A DNA stretch of 40,307 bases from an uncultured Treponema sp. (GTDB taxonomy: Bacteria; Spirochaetota; Spirochaetia; Treponematales; Treponemataceae): assembly GCA_934691925.1 (NCBI GenBank), contig CAKUTI010000013.1, positions 1 to 40,307 on the forward strand, read 5' to 3'. This document shows positions 34,464 through 40,307 of this stretch, piece by piece; the stretch's first letter is position 1; each line of letters opens with the position of its first letter. Under the pieces are notes generated by a model, which was given only the letters and a program-made list of their open reading frames with translations, ran no database searches and was not told the origin of the DNA. The translations under genes and the position numbers were made by a program.

Positions 34464-35861
34464 ATGCGAATTCTTTTTTACTCAACAAATTCAAACAGAT
34501 ACGACGGCGAAAAGACAAATCTTAGAACGCTTCCGTCGTTGGCGAGCCAATGGAAAAATCTTGCGAAAAAACATCCGGAACACCATTTTTTGATTGCAAC
34601 GCAGCTTCCGGGAACTTTTCTTTTAGACGTGAAAAACAATGAAATCGCGCAAAAAGCAAAAAACGTTGAATATTTTCTGATTGAAGATGACGACGAGGAA
34701 AAAATCGCTGATTTTCTTTTCTCGCTGAATTCTGAAATTGCGGCGGCGGCGAGTTTTTACGTTCCGCCTTTCGACTGGCTTACGGCAAAAGACGCGCTCG
34801 TTGCGGAAAATCTCCGAAAAAAAGGAGTAAAAACAATTTGCCATCCGCTTGAAGCCGCTTTGATTTCTTTTGACAAATGGCAGACGCACCAATTTTTTGA
34901 AAAATACAGTTTTCCGTGCGCAAAAGCGGTCTATCTTCATCACGAGCTTTTTATAAACGGCGGAAACAGACGTGAAATCAAGAGCAATGTCTACAAAAAC
35001 GCGGTTTTCAGTCAAATCAGAAAACTAAAATTTCCTGCAATCATCAAGGACACAACTGGAATGAGCTCATTTGGAATGGACGTTGTGAACAGTTTTGAGG
35101 AGGCAAAAGCGATAATTCTCTCAAAAAAGACGACTGCGGACAGAATTATCGAGGAGATGATAAAAGGCGGACAGTTTGGGCTTGAAGCCGTGAGATTTCA
35201 AAAAAACGGAAAAAGCTTTGTGAAAGTTCTTCCGCCGTTCAAATTTTCTGTGAACCGCTACGGAATCACGTCTCCAAAGCAGAGCGTAAAAGTCGGGCCG
35301 GTTTTTGACCGCGAAAAATACTGTCTTTCCGACCTTGAAAAAATGATTTCAAGTCTCTGCGAAAAAATGAATCTTGACGGAAGCGCGAATTTTGACCTTG
35401 TTTTTAACGAAGACGAAAAAAAATGGTTTGTGCTTGAAGTGAATCCGCGTCTTTCTGGAATGACGACAACTTACGCAGCAAGCATGAAAAAAAGCGTGAG
35501 TGAAATTCTGTTTGAGATTACAAAAGAAAATCTTGAAAGCGATGAAGATTTTAAGAATTCCGAAACAAAAATCGAAGCCAGAAATGAAAGAAGTTTTTCT
35601 CCAGCGATGAACATAAAATTTCCGCTTTTAAGCAATGAAAAACTTAAAAAAGCAAAATCGCTGCCGTTTGTCTCGATTGTAAACCAGCAGGAAAATCTCG
35701 GGGCAAGGCAGCTGCGCGAAAAAGGCTACTGCGAAGTGATTTTCACGGCGGAGACTTTTGCAAAGCTGAGAGAAAACCTGAACATCTTAAAAAGCGAATT
35801 TGAAGGCGAAATGGAAGAAATTTTCTTCAACAACGCGACGAGCCTTATTGATTCGCTTTAG
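34464..35861 (+). CDS. ATP-grasp domain protein of unknown substrate
   Basis: 465 residues, cytoplasmic. The N-terminal ~110 residues resemble a pre-ATP-grasp Rossmann-like domain (MRILFYSTNSN, later EAALISFDKWQTHQFF). ATP-grasp features follow: FPAIIKDTTGMSSFGMDVV (Lys about 197), IIEEMIKGGQFGLEAV near 228 and the metal-binding LEVNPRLSGMTTTYAAS near 328. The last ~90 residues form an additional domain. The family joins a carboxylate to an amine or thiol through acyl phosphate; the substrate cannot be read here. The neighbours (mgl operon, a tiny convergent gene) give no clue. Its 3' end overlaps the 57-residue gene by 17 bases. Confidence 0.8.
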   Translation: MRILFYSTNSNRYDGEKTNLRTLPSLASQWKNLAKKHPEHHFLIATQLPGTFLLDVKNNEIAQKAKNVEYFLIEDDDEEKIADFLFSLNSEIAAAASFYVPPFDWLTAKDALVAENLRKKGVKTICHPLEAALISFDKWQTHQFFEKYSFPCAKAVYLHHELFINGGNRREIKSNVYKNAVFSQIRKLKFPAIIKDTTGMSSFGMDVVNSFEEAKAIILSKKTTADRIIEEMIKGGQFGLEAVRFQKNGKSFVKVLPPFKFSVNRYGITSPKQSVKVGPVFDREKYCLSDLEKMISSLCEKMNLDGSANFDLVFNEDEKKWFVLEVNPRLSGMTTTYAASMKKSVSEILFEITKENLESDEDFKNSETKIEARNERSFSPAMNIKFPLLSNEKLKKAKSLPFVSIVNQQENLGARQLREKGYCEVIFTAETFAKLRENLNILKSEFEGEMEEIFFNNATSLIDSL

Positions 35862-36018
35862 ATTCCTCTTCTTTCTGCATTTTTTCCCATTCAGCTTTTT
35901 CAACGTACTCGGCGTTTACTTTTCCGTCTTCCTCGTTCACGGAAACAATCGCATACTGCTCGTAATTTTTTACGAGCCAGTTGTCATATTCGGTCCAGCT
36001 AGAAAAAGATTGTGTCAT
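35845..36018 (-). CDS. 57-residue uncharacterised acidic protein
   Basis: 57 codons from ATG 36018 with GGAGA five to seven bases upstream. The product begins MTQSFSSWTEYDNWLVKNYE and continues with a beta-strand-like AIVSVNEEDGKVNAEYVE stretch and a charged helical tail. No signal peptide or membrane span. A good ribosome site, natural codon use and position 61 bases after yitT on the same strand support a real gene, probably the end of ilvD-yitT transcription. No family recognised. Confidence 0.62.
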   Translation of the reverse strand: MTQSFSSWTEYDNWLVKNYEQYAIVSVNEEDGKVNAEYVEKAEWEKMQKEEESKANQ

Positions 36019-36078
36019 ATATTCTCCGTTTTCTATTTTTTAGATTCTTTTGTTTTTCAGATTTTTGATTCCAGTTTT

Positions 36079-36948
36079 TTAGTCGTTTTGCCGCTTGAAA
36101 AATTTTCCGATGATTTCTTTTGACTGCAAAACATTGATGAACGCATGCGGGTCAACGCTGCGGAGAGCTTTTTCAAGGCTGCCGCTTTCAGAGGACGAGA
36201 CGACCGTGTAGACCATTTTGTGATTGTGGCCGGAAAACTCGCCCCGCCCCTCAAAAACCGTCGCGCCGTGATTTGTAAGCTCCTTGATTTTCTCGTAAAT
36301 CTCAGAAGGCTTGTCGGTTATAATCAGCAGAGTCGTCTTTGAATATTTTTTGTAGAGCGTGTTTACAACCTGAGTTGACGCAAACTGAAAAATAATCGAG
36401 TAAAGAGCCTTGTCCCAGCCAAAAAGAAGTCCGGCAGTGAACAAAACACAAACATTGAAAGCGAAAATCAAGTTCCAGGAAGATTTTCCAGTTTTTTCGG
36501 AGATAAAAATCGCGATAAAATCCGTGCCGCCAGAAGACGCGCCAGCAAAAAGGCAAAGAGAGATTGAAACAGCGTTCACAATTCCGCCGAAAACTGAGCA
36601 TAAAAGCAAATCGTCTGTCAGATGAAGAAAAGTGCATGAAGAAAGCAAGTCGGTGAAAATGCCGGAAATGAAAATCATCACGACGCTGAAAAATGTGAAT
36701 TTCTTTCCGATATATTTTATTCCAATCACGACAGGAATCGCGTTCAAGCCGTAGTTCACAAGCGAATAAGGAATTTTCAGATTGAAATATTTTGAGAAGA
36801 TGTCCTGAATCAAAAGCGAGATTCCAGTGAATCCGCCAGGAAAAAGATTAGCAGGACGGGCAAAAGCGACGATATTGCACGCCATCAAAAAGCCGCCGGC
36901 GACAACTAAAAGAAGCCGCCTGGCAGTCTTGGAGATATTTTCGTTCAT
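36079..36948 (-). CDS. YitT-family membrane protein with DUF2179 domain
   Basis: 289 residues from ATG 36948; an upstream in-frame ATG (36969) adds seven residues, and neither has a strong ribosome site. Several membrane spans occupy about the first 190 residues (LLLVVAGGFLMACNIVAF first; FPGGFTGISLLIQ and ASSGGTDFIAIFISEKTG are family-typical glycine motifs). The last ~85 residues are the cytoplasmic DUF2179 domain (TTLLIITDKPSEIYEKI, then GHNHKMVYTVVSS, RSVDPHAFINV). YitT proteins are widespread and poorly defined; transport has been suggested for some. It follows ilvD by 57 bases on the same strand and may share its transcript. Confidence 0.9.
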   Translation of the reverse strand: MNENISKTARRLLLVVAGGFLMACNIVAFARPANLFPGGFTGISLLIQDIFSKYFNLKIPYSLVNYGLNAIPVVIGIKYIGKKFTFFSVVMIFISGIFTDLLSSCTFLHLTDDLLLCSVFGGIVNAVSISLCLFAGASSGGTDFIAIFISEKTGKSSWNLIFAFNVCVLFTAGLLFGWDKALYSIIFQFASTQVVNTLYKKYSKTTLLIITDKPSEIYEKIKELTNHGATVFEGRGEFSGHNHKMVYTVVSSSESGSLEKALRSVDPHAFINVLQSKEIIGKFFKRQND

Positions 36949-37005
36949 ACATTTCAGATGATAACGCATAAACGAAATTGCTCCAAGATTATGATTTTTT
37001 GATTT

Positions 37006-38697
37006 CTACTCGAGAATCGCGCCCTTGTCGGCAGAGCTTACGAGTTTAGCGTAGCGCGCAAGGTAGCCGGTCTTGACTTTAGGCTCAATCGGCTTCCATG
37101 CGGCACGGCGTTTTTCAAGCTCCTCGTCGCTCACTTCAAGATGAATCTTGTAGTTGTTTATGTCGAGCGTGATTTTGTCGCCTTCCTGAACAAGCGCAAT
37201 CGGGCCGCCAACGGCAGCTTCAGGCGAGCAGTGTCCAAGAGAAGCTCCGCGTGTCGCGCCGGAAAATCTTCCGTCTGTGATAAGGGCAACCTGCTTGTCC
37301 AAGCCTTGTCCCGCAAGCGCGGCAGTTACAGCGAGCATTTCTCTCATTCCAGGGCCGCCTTTCGGTCCTTCGTAGCGGATTACAACAACATCGCCCGGCT
37401 TAATCTGTGATTTCTGCACGGCTTCCATCGCCTCTTCCTCGCCGTTGAAAACACGCGCAGGGCCGGTGTGATACATAAGCTCTTTTGCGCAGGCTGAACG
37501 CTTTACAACAGTTCCGTTTGGAGCAAGATTTCCGAAGAGAATTGCAATTCCGCCGTTGTCGCTGAACGGATTTTCAATAGGACGCAGAATTTCAGGATTT
37601 CTGTTTTTCGCGAATCTGATATTCTCCGCGATTGTTTTTCCTGTCGCCGTAATCAGATTTGTGTTGATAAGATTTTTCTTTGCAAGCTCGGCAAGAACTG
37701 CCTGAACCCCGCCAGCGTCGTCAAGCTCGCACATGAAAGTGTGTCCGGCAGGAGCCAAATGGCAAAGGTTCGGAGTGCGCTCGGAGATTTTATTCACCTC
37801 GTGCAAGTCGATTGTGATTCCAGCCTCGTGCGCGATTGCAGGAACGTGAAGCATTGTGTTGCTAGAGCAGCCAAGAGCCATGTCAGCAGTGAGAGCGTTT
37901 CTGAAATTTTCCGCAGTCATCATCTGCCGAGCCGTGATTCCGCGCCTGTACATTTCCATAACCTGCATTCCGGCGTGCTTTGCAAGCGCGATTCTTCTTC
38001 CTGTAACAGCAGGAATTGTTCCGTTCCCTGGAAGACCAAGCCCCAAAACTTCGGTAAGGCAGTTCATTGAGTTCGCGGTGAACATTCCAGAGCAGGCTCC
38101 GCAGCCCGGACAAGCGTAATGCTCCATTTCCTCAAGCTGAGCCTCGTTGATTTTTCCGACAGCCAAGCCGCCGACAGCCTCGAACATATCAGTCAAGGAA
38201 AGATTTTTATCAGAATAAGGATTTGAAGAATCATGTCCAGGAAGATGCCCCGGCATCATAGGACCGCCAGAGCAGAAAACGGTCGGCAAATCAAGGCGGG
38301 CTGCCGCCATCAACATTCCAGGAACGATTTTGTCGCAGTTCGGAATCATAACGAGAGCGTCAAGCTGATGAGCCTTTGCAACGCACTCAACGCTGTCAGC
38401 GATAAGCTCGCGTGTGACAAGCGAATATTTCATTCCCTCGTGTCCCATCGCGATTCCGTCGCAAACGCCGATTGCAGGAAATTCAATTGGCGTTCCGCCG
38501 GCATAGCGGATTCCAGCCTTTACAGCCTCAGCGATTCGGTCAAGCTCAATGTGTCCCGGAATAAGCTCGTTTTTTGCGCAGATAACTCCGACGAGCGGCT
38601 GGTTCAGTTCTTCCTCAGTATAGCCAGAAGCGTAAAAAAGCGAGCGGTGCGGAGCGCGCGCAGTTCCCTTGCATGCATTGTCAGATTTTTTTGCCAT
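37006..38697 (-). CDS. ilvD: Dihydroxy-acid dehydratase
   Basis: 563 residues. It removes water from 2,3-dihydroxy-3-methylbutanoate (or the isoleucine homologue) to give the keto acid, a step after acetolactate synthase and reductoisomerase. Iron-sulfur ligands are visible in PNCDK (near 120), [19 protein letters not shown] (near 195) and the Mg/substrate site around [14 protein letters not shown]; the C-terminal swivel domain contains [11 protein letters not shown] and [15 protein letters not shown] precedes the ATG. The reductoisomerase gene (ilvC) is not in the window and ilvB is 8 kb away, so the pathway genes are dispersed. Confidence 0.96.
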   Translation of the reverse strand: MAKKSDNACKGTARAPHRSLFYASGYTEEELNQPLVGVICAKNELIPGHIELDRIAEAVKAGIRYAGGTPIEFPAIGVCDGIAMGHEGMKYSLVTRELIADSVECVAKAHQLDALVMIPNCDKIVPGMLMAAARLDLPTVFCSGGPMMPGHLPGHDSSNPYSDKNLSLTDMFEAVGGLAVGKINEAQLEEMEHYACPGCGACSGMFTANSMNCLTEVLGLGLPGNGTIPAVTGRRIALAKHAGMQVMEMYRRGITARQMMTAENFRNALTADMALGCSSNTMLHVPAIAHEAGITIDLHEVNKISERTPNLCHLAPAGHTFMCELDDAGGVQAVLAELAKKNLINTNLITATGKTIAENIRFAKNRNPEILRPIENPFSDNGGIAILFGNLAPNGTVVKRSACAKELMYHTGPARVFNGEEEAMEAVQKSQIKPGDVVVIRYEGPKGGPGMREMLAVTAALAGQGLDKQVALITDGRFSGATRGASLGHCSPEAAVGGPIALVQEGDKITLDINNYKIHLEVSDEELEKRRAAWKPIEPKVKTGYLARYAKLVSSADKGAILE

Positions 38698-38735
38698 TTA
38701 TGTACCTCATAAAAATTATTTTCAAAAGCGATAAA

Positions 38736-38764
38736 AGTATAACGCCGCCGCAGTGTTGCGTAAA
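38736..38764 (-). promoter_or_regulatory. Promoter of ilvD
   Basis: Minus strand TTTACG (38764-38759), 17 bases, TATACT (38741-38736); the start of transcription falls about 33 bases before the ATG. The remainder of the 38698-38912 gap shows no gene. Confidence 0.6.
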
Positions 38765-38912
38765 GTGAAAGATTAGAAAGAAAAGATTGCATAAGACGCA
38801 AGAAAAACAGCCGACGGATGAAATAGAACTTTTCGTGCAAAAAAAGCGATAAAAATTCAGATTTTATGATTTATTATAGAAGAGTTTTAAAAAACAAAAA
38901 TCCAAAACTGCT

Positions 38913-39176
38913 TCAGTTTCTGTCCAAAATCATCTGAAGCTCTGATTTTAGCTTTTTGTACTTCTGGAAAAATTCGTCGTCGCCTGCCCCTACAAGAAAT
39001 TCAACAGTCGTTCCCAAAGATTTCGCGATTTTTACAGCTTCTCCAGCGCGAGGCTCAGTCCCCGCCTTTCTCATGCTGGAAACAGTCGTCTCCGAAACGC
39101 CCATCTGCCCTGCAATCCATCGGTATGACGTGTTTTGTTCTTTCCGCAAAATCTCAACTTTTTCCCAAAAGCCCAT
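38913..39176 (-). CDS. XRE-family HTH regulator
   Basis: 87 residues. Helix-turn-helix at about 17-40 (YRWIAGQMGVSETTVSSMRK) followed by a second half of the bundle (GEAVKIAKSLGTTVEFLVGAGDD), the Cro/CI layout typical of small phage-like repressors. It is divergent from the 180-residue gene at 39303, and the shared 126-base gap holds a promoter and a pair of 15-base direct repeats suited to it. Its targets probably include that operon. Confidence 0.85.
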   Translation of the reverse strand: MGFWEKVEILRKEQNTSYRWIAGQMGVSETTVSSMRKAGTEPRAGEAVKIAKSLGTTVEFLVGAGDDEFFQKYKKLKSELQMILDRN

Positions 39177-39204
39177 GCTTTGATTTTACAAAGTTTAACT
39201 ACTT

Positions 39205-39219
39205 ACATTCATAGTTTTT
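39205..39219 (+). promoter_or_regulatory. Direct repeat, copy 1 (candidate XRE operator)
   Basis: ACATTCATAGTTTTT, matching 39267-39281 with one mismatch. It ends three bases before the -35 element of the plus-strand promoter. Confidence 0.5.
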
Positions 39220-39222
39220 CAC

Positions 39223-39251
39223 TTGAACACTTCGTATTATCGTAGTAATAT
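39223..39251 (+). promoter_or_regulatory. Promoter of the 39303 operon
   Basis: TTGAAC (39223-39228), 17 bases, TAATAT (39246-39251). Transcription start near 39258. Confidence 0.65.
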
Positions 39252-39266
39252 TGTTCACAACTCCGA

Positions 39267-39281
39267 ACATTCGTAGTTTTT
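39267..39281 (+). promoter_or_regulatory. Direct repeat, copy 2 (candidate XRE operator)
   Basis: ACATTCGTAGTTTTT, matching 39205-39219; placed just after the predicted transcription start so that the two copies bracket the promoter. Confidence 0.5.
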
Positions 39282-39302
39282 ATTTATTTTTATGAGGTCA
39301 CT

Positions 39303-39845
39303 TTGAAAAATTACGCTCTTCTTCTTGGCTCTGCTCCAGAAGGATTCAGTCAAAAAAAACTCAATGATATGCGCGATACTCTCGCTTCTGAAAAAGGCTT
39401 GTGGGCGAAATGCGGAATAGTCAGCTTTCCGAACGGCGCGAGCGAAAAAACCTTAAAACATATTCTTGAGAACATAAAAAACGAAATCGAAAACGCGAAA
39501 CGTGAAAAAGAAGCTTATTGCAATCTCGCCAAAGCGATTCAGATTCAAAAGAGCGAATCTTTGCAAAACGGACTTCAGGAAAACGCGAAAATCAAAATTC
39601 TTCTATATATTTGCACTTTGTCGCCAGTTGCGGATGAAGATAAGTCTGTCTGGCTTGGCGGAGAAGAAATCAGAAAAAGCGTGATTGAAGAGTTCTGCGA
39701 ATTTTGCAGAAGTTCAGGCAACAACGTTCAGGTGATTTATGACTGTGACAGAGATTTTGTTCCTGATGAAGAAACTGATGATGACGAGGAAGTTTTTTCG
39801 GCTGGCTTTGGTGGATTTTCAAGAAGCGCGGGAGAGATGGAATGA
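39303..39845 (+). CDS. Uncharacterised protein, possibly a degenerate caspase-like fold
   Basis: 180 residues starting at TTG 39303, supported by GAGG five bases upstream. No signal peptide. Strand-helix pattern: YALLLGSAPEGF, then GIVSFPNGASEKTLKHIL, then KILLYICTLSP with EEIRKSVIEEFCEF, then NNVQVIYDCDRDF and a strongly acidic tail (PDEETDDDEEVF). The order and spacing echo bacterial caspase-like domains (YALxIG; NAT..IL..I; YSGHG; DxCxSG), but the catalytic His motif is replaced by ICTLSP and only a Cys in DCDRD remains, so an active protease is doubtful. This resemblance is an inference. Its stop overlaps the next start (ATGA), making an operon with the acyltransferase. Confidence 0.6.
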   Translation: MKNYALLLGSAPEGFSQKKLNDMRDTLASEKGLWAKCGIVSFPNGASEKTLKHILENIKNEIENAKREKEAYCNLAKAIQIQKSESLQNGLQENAKIKILLYICTLSPVADEDKSVWLGGEEIRKSVIEEFCEFCRSSGNNVQVIYDCDRDFVPDEETDDDEEVFSAGFGGFSRSAGEME

Positions 39846-40307
39846 GCTCGGATATTCTTCAGAAATCTTCTATTTTTTCGGTGAATGTTTCAAAGGGCAA
39901 TGCGTTCAATTTTCTTCGTCTTGTGTGCTGTCTGATTGTGATTTATGAGCATTGTGTTGTTCTAAGCGGAGCTGATTTTCCTTGCTGCGGCTTGCGGGGA
40001 ATTGCCGTAAATGTATTTTTTATTTTAAGCGGATTTTGGGTTACACAGTCGTTTTTGAAAAGCGGCTCAATAAAAGAATATGCAATAAAGCGATTCAAAA
40101 AGATTTTACCGCAGTATTGGCTTGTTGTGTTTGCCTGTGCGGTTGGACTTTCGGCATTTTCTGTCTTGCCGTTGCGTGAATATTTTTGCAATGGCAGTTT
40201 TTATAAATATCTTGCGGCGAATATTTTCACATTGAATTTTATCCAGCCTAATCTTCCGGGTGTTTTTGAAGGCTTGGCTTTGAATGGAAGTGTTAACGGT
40301 TCTTTAT
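39842..40307 (+). CDS. Acyltransferase family 3 membrane protein, N-terminal part
   Basis: The ATG overlaps the previous stop (ATGA); the frame is open for 155 residues to the window edge. Family features: FNFLRLVCCLIVIYEHC (the R and H of the conserved R-x10-H motif near the first span), GIAVNVFFILSGFWVTQSFLKS, EYAIKRFKKILPQYWLVV, and NGSVNGSL where the W of NGSLWTL would follow. Members move acetyl or other acyl groups onto cell-surface sugars (OafA, OatA, exopolysaccharide enzymes). The upstream gene's link with it is unknown. Confidence 0.88.
   Translation, partial: MSSDILQKSSIFSVNVSKGNAFNFLRLVCCLIVIYEHCVVLSGADFPCCGLRGIAVNVFFILSGFWVTQSFLKSGSIKEYAIKRFKKILPQYWLVVFACAVGLSAFSVLPLREYFCNGSFYKYLAANIFTLNFIQPNLPGVFEGLALNGSVNGSL

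Overview
The window looks like a chromosomal segment from a gut or rumen-type Treponema (Spirochaetes). The evidence is two tandem FlaA periplasmic-flagellar sheath genes beside a divergent FliG, an MglBAC sugar ABC transporter with a lipoprotein-type MglB, AT-rich intergenic DNA and A/T-biased codon use. No tRNA, rRNA, insertion sequence or CRISPR array was recognised. All calls come from reading the sequence by eye; no database search was run.

Left third (1-14.7 kb) is an accessory region. From the left edge it holds the start of a DUF4145/HsdR-like protein, a decayed beta-propeller fragment, a solitary HipA-like kinase, and then the most interesting locus. That locus (2331-13193, minus strand) encodes a giant secreted coiled-coil protein, about 2945 residues if two frame breaks are bridged. 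It is followed, with a 17-bp overlap, by a small secreted SH3-domain protein, and then by a promoterless second copy of the giant protein's C-terminal core that carries a different tail. Long variable protein, candidate immunity gene and orphan alternative tail is the layout of polymorphic toxin systems such as Rhs and CdiA, but this core has no YD repeats and no CdiA features. Upstream and divergent lie five 23-bp palindromic tandem repeats, then an XRE regulator and an ImmA/IrrE metallopeptidase, then an HU/Ig-like (DUF4469-type) protein.

Middle (15.7-27.4 kb) is housekeeping: clpB, a tocopherol-cyclase-like protein, a small conserved-looking protein, an M16C (PreP-like) peptidase overlapping a fliG-like gene, two flaA genes and a class II fructose-bisphosphate aldolase. 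Right third (27.5-40.3 kb) holds ilvB, the mglBAC operon (MglC has an unusual ~205-residue cytoplasmic coiled-coil extension; a GC-rich repeat lies between mglA and mglC), an ATP-grasp protein, a 57-residue gene, a YitT-family membrane protein, ilvD, and a divergent pair made of an XRE regulator and an operon of a possible caspase-fold protein with an acyltransferase-3 gene cut by the window edge.

Functional links: ilvB and ilvD are steps of branched-chain amino acid synthesis; mglBAC imports galactose or glucose and fba serves glycolysis; fliG and flaA serve the periplasmic flagellum. The giant-protein locus is the best candidate for an undescribed system: a secreted effector with a swappable C-terminus, perhaps controlled by the adjacent XRE/ImmA pair through the 23-bp repeats.
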